64,000 nt of DNA from Pedobacter frigidisoli (lineage in GTDB: Bacteria; Bacteroidota; Bacteroidia; Sphingobacteriales; Sphingobacteriaceae), in the NCBI RefSeq assembly GCF_004331675.1, contig NZ_SJSN01000004.1, positions 126,255 to 190,254 on the forward strand, in the 5' to 3' direction. The notes below the pieces were generated by a model, which was given only the letters and a program-made list of their open reading frames with translations, made no database searches and was not told where the DNA came from. Each line of letters starts with the position of its first letter. The stretch's first letter is position 1. The position numbers and the translations under genes were made by a program. Positions 38,636-46,395 of this stretch are shown piece after piece.

Positions 38636-39304
38636 TTATAAATAAAAACCCACCCCAATGGAATAAACAAGATTTTTAGCTTTTAAATAAGTATCATTTG
38701 AGCTGGAAATGTTAATTGCGCTTGCACTACAGTCCGCGTGGATATTTATTCCTGAAACCAATTTATAGCCGACCAATGCATTTCCGCCTACATCAAGGCG
38801 CTTAAAATCTTGATCAGATCCAAAATTAATGTTTTGTTTATTGGGATAAACCTCATCACTCCTAGTAAAAGTGTATTTTATGGTTCCTGCTAGGGCATAA
38901 GCAACGTATGGGCCCAACCCTACAAATACATTTCCCTTTCCTGCTGGAATATTTACTAAAACATTTAAAGGGATTTCTAAATATGTTAATCTAATTTTTC
39001 CCGATGTGGCTGTGTTCGGAAGATTGTAAACATAAGAAGCCTTTGCGCCTTTTCCTGTTACTGAAAAACCTGGCTGAAATAAAATGGCTTTACTTATTGG
39101 AACATCAACTGTAGCTCCAAAATAAAAGGAAGTATAAATTTTGCTTTCACTTATTCCACCGCCATCAGAAGCAATAGCCTCATTTGATGTATTGATTTTT
39201 GGAAAAGTAACTCCTGCTTTTACTCCAATTTTTAAGGGTTTTCTCTGCGCCAGAACATTCAAAGTACAGCAAGTTAAAATTACGAAAGCAACTATTTTCT
39301 TCAT
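38636..39304 (-). CDS. Outer-membrane beta-barrel (porin-family) protein 1
   Basis: The product has 222 residues with a signal peptide ending NVLAQ. The mature start KPLKIGVKAGVTFPKINTSN, the FYFGATVDVPIS strand, the YLEIPLNVLVNIPAGKGNVFVGLGP block and the terminal VGFYL match the eight-stranded barrel family (outer membrane protein beta-barrel, PF13568 type) abundant in Bacteroidota. It is a close paralogue of the next gene upstream (39412-40107): the same blocks occur in the same order. Individual function is unknown. A terminator at 39361-39390 separates the two, so it has its own promoter. Confidence 0.85.
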   Translation of the reverse strand: MKKIVAFVILTCCTLNVLAQRKPLKIGVKAGVTFPKINTSNEAIASDGGGISESKIYTSFYFGATVDVPISKAILFQPGFSVTGKGAKASYVYNLPNTATSGKIRLTYLEIPLNVLVNIPAGKGNVFVGLGPYVAYALAGTIKYTFTRSDEVYPNKQNINFGSDQDFKRLDVGGNALVGYKLVSGINIHADCSASAINISSSNDTYLKAKNLVYSIGVGFYL

Positions 39305-39360
39305 GGAATGTCGATTCTTAAATCCCCTAAATATACATAAGCTTAATTATTTTTCAAAAA

Positions 39361-39390
39361 CCAAAAAAGCCCCCAATAAATTGGAGGCTT
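39361..39390 (-). terminator. Intrinsic terminator after barrel gene 2
   Basis: On the minus strand AAGCCTCCAAT pairs with ATTGGGGGCTT (one wobble) around a minimal loop and runs into six T residues. It lies 22 bases past the stop of the 39412-40107 gene. Confidence 0.85.
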
Positions 39391-39411
39391 CGACAATTTT
39401 TAAATTTGTAT

Positions 39412-40107
39412 TTAGAAAGAAAATCCAACACCTACAGAAAATACTCTGTTTGTAGCCTTAAATTGGCTTGAGTTTTCGTTAGAGATATCGCTTAACCCTA
39501 AGCCGTAACCAGCATGAATATTTACACCGCTGTTTAATTGATAGCCAGCTAAAAAGTTAACACCAAAATCGCCACGTTTCATATCCGAATCACTGTTAGA
39601 CCCAAATTTAACATCGCTTTCACTAGATTCGCTACTTGATGTTCCATTAATTGTTCCTGCTGAAGAATCTTTGTCTTTTCCACTGATAGCCATAGCGTAG
39701 TAAGGACCAGCACCAACGAATATTTTACCTTGGCCTACTGCAAAATTAGCAATAAGATTTACAGGTAATTCTAAATACATTAAACTTCGTTTTGAAGTTT
39801 CGGTTGCTGAATAAGTTTGTCCAGCGACCATTCCTGATTCAGAATACTCTTGTTTAGCGCCTTTTCCAATAAGGGATAAACCTGGTTGAACTGAAAAAAT
39901 TTCAGAAACAGGAATGTCTACAGTTCCTCCTACATAGAAAGAAGTATTCGTTTTAAAAGTTTCATTATTGGTTTCTAATCCACTAACGCTAAATGTTGGA
40001 AAATTTACACCTGCTTTAACACCAATTTTGATGGCGTTGTTTGTTTGAGCTGAAGCTGCATATCCTATGCCAGCTACCATTAATAAAGAAAGTAATGTTT
40101 TTTTCAT
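39412..40107 (-). CDS. Outer-membrane beta-barrel (porin-family) protein 2
   Basis: The product has 231 residues when started at ATG 40107, giving the signal peptide MKKTLLSLLMVAGIGYAASA ending AQ. The frame stays open to an ATG at 40167, but that would put 20 extra residues before the signal. The barrel blocks are clear: AIKIGVKAGVNFP, FYVGGTVDIPVSEIFSVQPG, LMYLELPVNLIANFAVGQGK and terminal SVGVGFSF. A Ser/Asp/Gly-rich insertion (GTSSSESSESD) lies in one extracellular loop. Clear paralogue of the neighbouring 38636-39304 gene, probably from a local duplication. It has its own terminator. Confidence 0.87.
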   Translation of the reverse strand: MKKTLLSLLMVAGIGYAASAQTNNAIKIGVKAGVNFPTFSVSGLETNNETFKTNTSFYVGGTVDIPVSEIFSVQPGLSLIGKGAKQEYSESGMVAGQTYSATETSKRSLMYLELPVNLIANFAVGQGKIFVGAGPYYAMAISGKDKDSSAGTINGTSSSESSESDVKFGSNSDSDMKRGDFGVNFLAGYQLNSGVNIHAGYGLGLSDISNENSSQFKATNRVFSVGVGFSF

Positions 40108-40319
40108 TTGATTGTTAATTATTTCGTATTCGAATACAACTCTAATGCCAATAAAAAAAATCGGCAACTAACAAATTAATAATTACATATAAATAACTGA
40201 TAGTGAGGTAAAAAAATATTCTTAAAAGTTTTAGCTAATAACTATAACTAAAAATTTCGTTGAAATATTTCAACAGATTGGGGAATAAAATCCCAGTATA
40301 TTAGTCTGAATATAAAAAA

Positions 40320-40862
40320 CTACAATCCAAAAACGTAAGCAACCCTTAAGCCAACAAACCCCTTTGTATTCGATGTATTTAGTGCGATAATGTTGGTATC
40401 GTTTTTACTCGACCAAGCTTCGTACCTAATGCCTAAATCCAACTTGTTGTTTCCAGATAGCCTGAATTGATTTCCGAATCCTGGCGACCAAACGAAAACG
40501 GTTTTTTGTCCGTCGTTTAAGGGCAGAGCAGCGCCCAATTGTCCCTCGGCATAAAAGCCCTCGCTAATTTGATATTTTAAACCTGCTTTTAAGGGGATAT
40601 ATGTTAAATCCTGAGTATTTATAAACTGATTCTTCTTTCCGAAAAAGTTCATGTAGCACACGTTTAAAGTTATAGCAAATTCCGAGGCAATTGGAAAATC
40701 TGCCTTGATGGATGCGCCAACTCCTATTCCAGATATGTTAGTGAAATTGCCCGACGGCAAGCCAACTTCAGCACCGATGCCAATATTTGGTGTGGTTTGT
40801 GCCGTTAGATTTAAGGAAAACAAAAGTACAAAGGCAACTAAAAAGATTGGAATCTTAAACAT
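40320..40862 (-). CDS. Outer-membrane beta-barrel protein 3
   Basis: The product has 180 residues with a signal peptide ending LNLTAQ. The mature domain shows strand patterns of a small eight-stranded barrel (IGIGAEVGLPSGNF, IPLKAGLKYQISEGFYAEGQ, LDLGIRYEAWS, FVGLRVAYVFGL), with an aromatic residue near the C-terminus. It is more distant from the two barrel paralogues downstream. Its ATG is only three bases from the gldA stop, so it is most likely translated from the gldA transcript. Whether it has any role with the Gld transporter is unknown. Confidence 0.82.
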   Translation of the reverse strand: MFKIPIFLVAFVLLFSLNLTAQTTPNIGIGAEVGLPSGNFTNISGIGVGASIKADFPIASEFAITLNVCYMNFFGKKNQFINTQDLTYIPLKAGLKYQISEGFYAEGQLGAALPLNDGQKTVFVWSPGFGNQFRLSGNNKLDLGIRYEAWSSKNDTNIIALNTSNTKGFVGLRVAYVFGL

Positions 40863-40865
40863 AAG

Positions 40866-41573
40866 CTAAGCGGTAAGTTTTCTAAAAATATCTTCTAATG
40901 AATTTTGCTGGTAAGTTTTTTTGATTCCCTCCAAAGAATCGTTTGCTACAATCTTGCCTTTATTTATGATGATGATATCATCGCAAATGGCTTCCACCTC
41001 TTGCATAATATGTGTGGAAATAACGACGGTTTTGTTTTTCCCCAACTCTTTTATCAATGCCCTAATATCAACCAGTTGATTTGGATCTAAACCTGAAGTT
41101 GGTTCATCTAAAATTAAAACCTCGGGATTGTGAATGATAGCCTGCGCCAAACCAACCCTTTGGCGATAACCCTTAGACAGCATTCCGATTTTTTTATGCT
41201 GCTCTGGCGTCAAACCAACCAATTTAATCACTTCATCAATTCTAGCTGGTAAATTTTTAAGCTCATAGGTTTGCCCCACAAAGTTTAAAAACTCCTTTAC
41301 ATACATATCGGTGTAAAGCGGCGTATTCTCTGGCAAATAACCGATCAGTTTTTTTGCTTCGATGGGTTGTGTTATTATGTTTTTATTGGAGATTTCAGCT
41401 TCGCCCGATGTAGGCTCCACATAACCTGTTAGCATTCGCATCGTAGTAGATTTCCCTGCGCCGTTTGGTCCTAGAAAACCTAAAATCCGGCCAGGTTTTG
41501 CCTCAAAGCTTATTGAATCAACCGCTTTTTGCTTATCGTAATGCTTAGAAAGTTTGTTTACTGAAATACTCAT
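40866..41573 (-). CDS. gldA: Gliding motility-associated ABC transporter ATP-binding protein GldA
   Basis: The product has 235 residues, an ABC ATPase. Walker A is GPNGAGKST, the signature region is LSKGYRQRVGLAQAII, and Walker B is VLILDEPTSGLDP, followed by the H-loop STHIMQE. The N-terminus MSISVNKLSKHYDKQKAVDSI and the GYLPENTPLYTDMYVKEFL segment are typical of GldA. It should pair with GldF (permease) and GldG at 34169-36579 on the same strand. The gene for barrel protein 3 follows after three bases. Identification as gldA rests on the similarity pattern plus the nearby gldFG genes. Confidence 0.9.
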   Translation of the reverse strand: MSISVNKLSKHYDKQKAVDSISFEAKPGRILGFLGPNGAGKSTTMRMLTGYVEPTSGEAEISNKNIITQPIEAKKLIGYLPENTPLYTDMYVKEFLNFVGQTYELKNLPARIDEVIKLVGLTPEQHKKIGMLSKGYRQRVGLAQAIIHNPEVLILDEPTSGLDPNQLVDIRALIKELGKNKTVVISTHIMQEVEAICDDIIIINKGKIVANDSLEGIKKTYQQNSLEDIFRKLTA

Positions 41574-41645
41574 ACTGTTTAATATTTAACCGCAAAGAAC
41601 ACAAAGTTATTCGCAAAGTACACGAAGTCTTTAACCAGTTCGTCA

Positions 41646-41717
41646 TTGCGAGGCACGAAGCAAACCTACTATAATTGATATTAACCCGAAGCTTTAAGAT
41701 TGCTTCGTGCCTCGCAA
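41646..41717. repeat. 18-bp perfect inverted repeat (dispersed-type hairpin)
   Basis: TTGCGAGGCACGAAGCAA (41646-41663) and its exact reverse complement (41700-41717) flank a 36-base spacer. The whole forms a long stem between gldA and the phosphodiesterase gene. The core word resembles the dispersed extragenic hairpins seen in many bacterial genomes. It sits upstream of gldA and downstream of nothing convergent, so a simple terminator role for the phosphodiesterase transcript is possible. Confidence 0.85.
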
Positions 41718-41731
41718 AAACGATATTGTAT

Positions 41732-42652
41732 TTAATTAACGTGAGCCGAACTCAACTTTTTGTTATACCTAAATTTATCCAACTCTGTTGATGCCTGTGG
41801 CAGATTATCTCCTGATAAAATATCGGCACCATTATTTACCAAATGATAATAAACCATTCTTGCTGGACTGCTGATGGCGCTTTTATCAATATTGCCCATT
41901 GTACCTAAAATGGTTGTAATTCCTTTTGCATGCAGAAAATTATAAAGTTCTTTATCTGGTGCACTCACCCCAACGAAAGCTACAATTCTATTATTTGGAA
42001 TACCCAAATCGTTAAGTCTTTTTAGCTCTGCTTTCTTTTGAACAGAGGCCGAAATCATTAAATCGGGTGCTAATTGATGAACTTCTTTTGCTTGATCGGC
42101 TGTGTAGGTAATGATAATCGAATTGCTTTCTACTTGATATTGCTTAACTTTTTCAATCACTTTGGCATAAGAAACACCTTTCTTTAAATCGATGGTAAGC
42201 AAAACCTTGCCTTTGCTCCAACTTAAAACGCTATCTAAAGTTGGGATCTTGAAACTGGTTTCTTTCCCATCATCATCTTTTAAATTGAAAGCTTTTAGGT
42301 CCTCATAAGTATAATTCCCTATCGCTCCTTTTCCTGTTGATGTTCTATCCAGTTTATCATCATGCATAATCACCATCACAGAATCTTTGCTGTAAGCGAT
42401 ATCAAATTCAACAATTACCGGATTATAAGTTGTTGCATTGTTAAAAGTCTCGATGCAATTTTCAGGGAAACCAGGCATTGGTCCGCCGCGGTGGGCACTA
42501 ATTAATGGGAAGCGATTTTCTGGCGACCATTTTAAGAATTGATATAGTTCTTCGATTTTATTAAATTTAATATAATGACGTGCTTTTTCTTCTTGCTTGC
42601 ATGATGTGAAAATTGCAATTAAAGCAAAGAAAAGTAAATATTGAAATTTCAT
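41732..42652 (-). CDS. Glycerophosphodiester phosphodiesterase family lipoprotein
   Basis: The product has 306 residues. A lipoprotein signal ends AIFTSC (Cys18), then the GDPD TIM barrel with SAHRGGPMPGFPENCIETF (catalytic His and Glu), VEFDIAYSKD (metal Glu and Asp) and VIMHDDKLDRTSTG (second catalytic His). These enzymes hydrolyse glycerophosphodiesters to glycerol-3-phosphate and alcohol; many envelope-anchored homologues in Bacteroidota have other phosphodiester substrates. It is first on its strand upstream of gldA, with a large hairpin between. Confidence 0.92.
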   Translation of the reverse strand: MKFQYLLFFALIAIFTSCKQEEKARHYIKFNKIEELYQFLKWSPENRFPLISAHRGGPMPGFPENCIETFNNATTYNPVIVEFDIAYSKDSVMVIMHDDKLDRTSTGKGAIGNYTYEDLKAFNLKDDDGKETSFKIPTLDSVLSWSKGKVLLTIDLKKGVSYAKVIEKVKQYQVESNSIIITYTADQAKEVHQLAPDLMISASVQKKAELKRLNDLGIPNNRIVAFVGVSAPDKELYNFLHAKGITTILGTMGNIDKSAISSPARMVYYHLVNNGADILSGDNLPQASTELDKFRYNKKLSSAHVN

Positions 42653-42714
42653 GTTTCAAAAATAGGAAAAAATGGATGATGTAAGAGGTAAAATGGAATT
42701 GATTGTAGCGAGCA

Positions 42715-42745
42715 GTAGCATCAGCCCTCGCGGCTGATTAGCTAC
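42715..42745. repeat. Extragenic hairpin upstream of glycyl-tRNA synthetase
   Basis: GTAGC plus ATCAGCC pairs with GGCTGAT plus GCTAC (12 bp with a two-base bulge) around the loop CTCGC. It is a GC-rich structure in otherwise AT-rich DNA between two divergent genes (42652 minus, 42912 plus), so it is not an obvious terminator for either. Confidence 0.7.
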
Positions 42746-42857
42746 TATTGCTTTTCTAAAAATTCTTGAACCATATAAGACATTTAAGAACATGTAAGCT
42801 TATTGAGTTCTAATCAAAATCTTAAAATCCAATAATCCTTAAAATCCTAGTCAAAAA

Positions 42858-42885
42858 CCTTTTACCTTTTACCTCTTACCTTTTA
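42858..42885 (+). repeat. Four tandem 7-bp repeats (CCTTTTA) at the glyQS promoter
   Basis: The 7-mer CCTTTTA occurs at 42858, 42865 and 42879, with a one-base variant CCTCTTA at 42872. The run is directly followed by a partial unit and the -7 element of the synthetase gene, so it occupies the -33 region. Copy-number change would move or alter that region. Confidence 0.85.
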
Positions 42886-42895
42886 CCTTATTTAT

Positions 42896-42903
42896 TATCT
42901 TTG
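42896..42903 (+). promoter_or_regulatory. Bacteroidota -7 promoter element for glycyl-tRNA synthetase
   Basis: TATCTTTG matches TAnnTTTG exactly. Only eight bases (42904-42911) separate it from the ATG. With the usual start point a few bases beyond the element, the mRNA would have almost no 5' leader. Confidence 0.6.
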
Positions 42904-42911
42904 CCTCCATT

Positions 42912-44555
42912 ATGGCTCAAAAGAATAACGACGAACAGTTTAAAAATGTAATATCACACGCTAAAGAATACGGTTTTGTATTCCAAAGCAGCGAAATATA
43001 TGATGGCTTAAGTGCCGTTTACGATTACGGCCAATTGGGTGCCGAGTTAAAAAACAATATTAAAACGTATTGGTGGAAAGCCATGGTGCAGATGCATGAA
43101 AACATTGTAGGCATCGACTCTGCGATTTTTATGCACCCGAAAGTTTGGAAAGCAAGCGGACACGTTGATGGTTTTAACGACCCGATGATTGACAACAAGG
43201 ATTCGAAAAAACGTTACCGTGCCGACCAATTATTAGAGAATAAAATTGATGAATTATATTCGGAATTAGCGAATTTCTCTGCAGAAAACAAGGCTAAGTT
43301 TGAAGAATTTCAACAAGAAATTTTAGGATTAAGTGATGAAGGACAAGCAAGCTGGATTCCAAGTTTTAAAGATGAAGAAGGGATTTTAGACAACGCGAAA
43401 TATCCTTTTGTTGATGAAGCGAGCTGGAAATTTGTTAAGAAAGGTTTAGCGCTTGAGGTTGAAATGAACCTCGCACTTAAATCAGAAAACTTAGCACAGC
43501 TAAAAGATTTAATTGTTGATTATAAAGTAATTTGTCCGATTTCTAAAACTTCTAATTGGACGGATGTTCGCCAGTTTAACCTGATGTTTAGCACTCAGTT
43601 TGGTGCCATGGCAGAAGGCAGCGATGAAGTTTATCTTCGTCCTGAAACGGCACAAGGTATTTTTGTGAACTTTTTGAACGTACAGAAATCTGGAAGAATG
43701 AAAATTCCTTTCGGTATTGCACAGATTGGTAAAGCTTTCAGAAACGAGGTTATTGCTCGCCAATTCATTATGCGTATGCGTGAGTTTGAGCAAATGGAAA
43801 TGCAATTTTTCGTTCGCCCAGGAGAAGACAAAAAATGGTTTGAGTATTGGAAAGAGGCTCGATTGAAATGGCACATGGCTTTAGGAACTCCGCCTGAAAA
43901 ATACCGTTACCACGATCACGTGAAATTGGCGCACTATGCAAATGCCGCAACTGATATTGAGTTCGAATTCCCATTCGGATTTAAAGAGGTTGAGGGTATT
44001 CACAGCAGAACGGATTTCGATTTAAAGCAACATGAACAATTTTCTGGCAAGAAATTGCAGTATTTCGATAACGATTTAAATGATGATGGTAAGCCTTATG
44101 GAAATTATGTTCCTTATGTTATCGAAACATCTATCGGTTTAGACCGTATGTTCTTGTTAACGATGATTAATGCTTTTGAGGAACAAGATTTAAGCACCGA
44201 AGATAAGCAGGATAGTCGTACTTTATTACGTTTGCATCCTGCTTTGGCGCCATACAAAGTTGCCGTTTTCCCTTTAACTAAGAAAGATGGCTTACCAGAA
44301 AAAGCTCGCGAAATTATGGATACATTGAAATTCGATTTCAATTGTATTTATGAGGAGAAAGATGCAATTGGTAAACGTTACCGCCGTCAGGATGCTGTAG
44401 GTACGCCTTTCTGTATTACAATTGATCACCAAAGTTTAGAAGATAATACGGTTACCATTCGTCATCGCGATAGTATGGAGCAAGAGCGTGTTGCCATTGC
44501 AGATTTAACTTCAATTGTAGGTAATGCAGTGAGTTGGAAAACACTATTAGCATAG
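42912..44555 (+). CDS. glyQS: Glycine--tRNA ligase, single-chain (alpha2) type
   Basis: The product has 547 residues, a class II synthetase of the dimeric type. It opens NVISHAKEYGFVFQSSEIYDG and continues with the motif YDYGQLGAELKNNIKTYWWK. Motif 2 is IGKAFRNEVIARQFIMRMREFEQMEM (split across residues about 276-302), and motif 3 is YVIETSIGLDRMFL. The anticodon-binding C-terminal domain follows (LAPYKVAVFPL to RRQDAVGTPF). It charges tRNA-Gly. No separate alpha/beta subunit genes are near, as expected for this type. The promoter is almost adjacent to the start and an intrinsic terminator follows. Confidence 0.97.
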   Translation: MAQKNNDEQFKNVISHAKEYGFVFQSSEIYDGLSAVYDYGQLGAELKNNIKTYWWKAMVQMHENIVGIDSAIFMHPKVWKASGHVDGFNDPMIDNKDSKKRYRADQLLENKIDELYSELANFSAENKAKFEEFQQEILGLSDEGQASWIPSFKDEEGILDNAKYPFVDEASWKFVKKGLALEVEMNLALKSENLAQLKDLIVDYKVICPISKTSNWTDVRQFNLMFSTQFGAMAEGSDEVYLRPETAQGIFVNFLNVQKSGRMKIPFGIAQIGKAFRNEVIARQFIMRMREFEQMEMQFFVRPGEDKKWFEYWKEARLKWHMALGTPPEKYRYHDHVKLAHYANAATDIEFEFPFGFKEVEGIHSRTDFDLKQHEQFSGKKLQYFDNDLNDDGKPYGNYVPYVIETSIGLDRMFLLTMINAFEEQDLSTEDKQDSRTLLRLHPALAPYKVAVFPLTKKDGLPEKAREIMDTLKFDFNCIYEEKDAIGKRYRRQDAVGTPFCITIDHQSLEDNTVTIRHRDSMEQERVAIADLTSIVGNAVSWKTLLA

Positions 44556-44608
44556 ATTTACCACCTTAGAAACCTAAGAACATTTAAGTTGGAATTGTAA
44601 ATATACTT

Positions 44609-44639
44609 AGTCGCAGAGTTTAAAGCCTGCGACTTTTTT
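44609..44639 (+). terminator. Intrinsic terminator after glycyl-tRNA synthetase
   Basis: AGTCGCAG pairs with CTGCGACT (8 bp) around a ten-base loop and runs into six T residues. It lies 53 bases after the stop of the synthetase and 10 bases before the next ATG. Confidence 0.85.
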
Positions 44640-44649
44640 ATGGAAAAAA

Positions 44650-45336
44650 ATGAACCTAGCCGATCACTACAATAAACTCTATACAGAATCTATCGCCAAA
44701 ATCGATTCTGGAAATTATGAAATTGACCATTTAATTGATTCAGATGATGATTACCGCTTTGGAATTACTTTGGTAATTAGACCAGATGAAACTACAAAAG
44801 CTAATATTCAGCATTTTCTGAGTGAGGTAAAAGCGATTGAGCCCGGTCAATATTACTATGAAAATTCAGACCTCCACATTACTGTAATGTCTATTATTTC
44901 TTGTTATGTTGGTTTTAAATTGGAGGATATTAATGTTGAAGATTATGTAGATCTGATTAATCAAGTTTTAGAGAATCATAAAAACTTCAAAATTCAATTT
45001 AAAGGATTAACGGCATCACCATCTTGTATTTTAATTCAGGGATTTTTGACTGATACACTGAATGAAATCAGAGATGATTTAAGAACTGGATTTAAAAATT
45101 CAGATTTACAACAAAGTATAGATAAGCGTTATGCCATACAAACCGCACATTCTACAATTGTTCGGTTTAGAAGTGAGTTAACCTATAAAACAGAATTATT
45201 GGCGCTAATGGAAAAATACCGCGATTATGATTTTGGGACGTTTGAGGTAAGCAAAATCGAGCTGGTTTATAATGATTGGTATCAAAGAGAGAGGTTTGTA
45301 AAGAAGCTTCATGAGTTCGATTTGAAGATTGATTAA
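44650..45336 (+). CDS. 2H phosphoesterase (2'-5' RNA ligase-like) protein
   Basis: The product has 228 residues, cytoplasmic. The two signature motifs of the 2H fold are present: H76-I-T78 in DLHITVMS and H167-S-T169 in AHSTIVRF, separated by about 91 residues as expected. The family includes RNA 2'-5' ligases and cyclic phosphodiesterases acting on nucleotide 2',3'-cyclic phosphates. The substrate here is unknown; some close Bacteroidota relatives carry misleading names such as mutarotase. It starts 10 bases after the terminator of the synthetase, so the promoter must overlap or precede that hairpin, or readthrough supplies it. Confidence 0.8.
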   Translation: MNLADHYNKLYTESIAKIDSGNYEIDHLIDSDDDYRFGITLVIRPDETTKANIQHFLSEVKAIEPGQYYYENSDLHITVMSIISCYVGFKLEDINVEDYVDLINQVLENHKNFKIQFKGLTASPSCILIQGFLTDTLNEIRDDLRTGFKNSDLQQSIDKRYAIQTAHSTIVRFRSELTYKTELLALMEKYRDYDFGTFEVSKIELVYNDWYQRERFVKKLHEFDLKID

Positions 45337-45384
45337 TTTCTTTATCTTCGCAAACTAATTAATTAACCAAACAGAACAACGCTC

Positions 45385-46257
45385 GTGAAAATTTATTTTA
45401 GATTAATTCTTTTGGCATCATTATGCCTCATCTTTACCTCATCTTGCAAAAAAGAAATTGATTACCATCCAGAATGGGACAAATCTGCCATGAGCGGAAA
45501 AATTGATGGCGTATTATTAGAATGCACACTCGCTACCGCTCAATTTTATGTTGTTGGCACAAAAACAACCTTGCAGATCTTAGGCAACAAAGGCACTAGT
45601 GGCTTTAGTTTAATGATCAATGATTTTATGGGGACTGGGACATATAAAGTTGCTGATAATAACATGGCCATTTATCTTTTAGGCATAGCAGGACTACAAG
45701 ACGCTTACCAAGGTTATGAGATCGGAACTATAAAAATTACAAGTTATACTGAGAATAAAATTATTAAGGGAACTTTCGAGTTTACAGGTAAAAATTATTC
45801 AACTTTAGTAAATAAAAATATTACCGAGGGTCAGTTTAATATTAGTTTGGTACCTCAAAAACTCCCTGAAACAAACAGCAGCACAAATAATTTAACTGCA
45901 AAAATAGATGGGACTTCGACTGGCTTTACCGGAGAAGCCATTACAGCAAATACACCGATTGGCAATCTACTAACCATTGTGAGTGTAAATGGCGACAAGC
46001 GTGTTGCAATCTCTATAATCGGTTACAAAGGCATAGGCTCTTATGATATCGCAAAAGATGGAACCGGTGTTTACATGAAAGATCAAACTGCAACTGGCTC
46101 ATTTTATGCTGAAACTGGAGCTTTAATTATTACCAGTGAAGCTGGAGGAAAACTAAAGGGAACTTTTAACTTTAAGGGGCCCAACCAAGATTCCAACATC
46201 AAAAATTCGGTAAATGTTACTGATGGTGTTTTTGATATGCCTCTTAGTAGGAAATAA
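45385..46257 (+). CDS. Lipoprotein with duplicated DUF6252-like domain, GTG start
   Basis: The product has 290 residues, starting at GTG 45385. The signal KIYFRLILLASLCLIFTSSC gives a lipid-anchored Cys followed by KKEID. Two similar beta-rich halves follow, about residues 35-155 and 165-288. Both contain a short SGKIDG or TAKIDG opening, a G-T-G-x-Y strand, a KGTF(E/N)F strand, and a final G(Q/V)F(N/D) strand, so the domain is duplicated. It resembles DUF6252-type Bacteroidota lipoproteins; the role is unknown. A -7-like TATCTTCG lies at 45343-45350, 34 bases before the start. Confidence 0.75.
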   Translation: MKIYFRLILLASLCLIFTSSCKKEIDYHPEWDKSAMSGKIDGVLLECTLATAQFYVVGTKTTLQILGNKGTSGFSLMINDFMGTGTYKVADNNMAIYLLGIAGLQDAYQGYEIGTIKITSYTENKIIKGTFEFTGKNYSTLVNKNITEGQFNISLVPQKLPETNSSTNNLTAKIDGTSTGFTGEAITANTPIGNLLTIVSVNGDKRVAISIIGYKGIGSYDIAKDGTGVYMKDQTATGSFYAETGALIITSEAGGKLKGTFNFKGPNQDSNIKNSVNVTDGVFDMPLSRK

Positions 46258-46280
46258 CATTATTTATACTCAAATCTTTT

Positions 46281-46315
46281 GCCGTTGGTTATATCAATCA
46301 GCGGCTTTCTTTTTT
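46281..46315 (+). terminator. Intrinsic terminator after the duplicated-domain lipoprotein
   Basis: GCCGTTGGTT pairs with AATCAGCGGC (10 bp, two wobbles) around ATATC and is followed by TTTCTTTTTT. It lies 23 bases after the stop at 46257. Because it is in the region that a longer start of the metalloprotease would have to encode, it also argues for the later start there. Confidence 0.85.
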
Positions 46316-46395
46316 ACAAGAACTCAAAATTTTTCTTTCCATTTCTTTCGATAGCTGATATAGAAAATTGTACCTTGAAACGTAAAATTTTTTCT

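Noticed and set aside
38636..40862. SusC/SusD polysaccharide utilisation locus around the fucosidase
   Set aside because: The barrel proteins are small eight-stranded types of 180-231 residues, far shorter than SusC, and no SusD-like lipoprotein is present.
46279..46395. Longer N-terminus of the M48 metalloprotease
   Set aside because: This stretch contains an intrinsic terminator of the previous gene and a later -7-like element, so translation from 46279 is unlikely.
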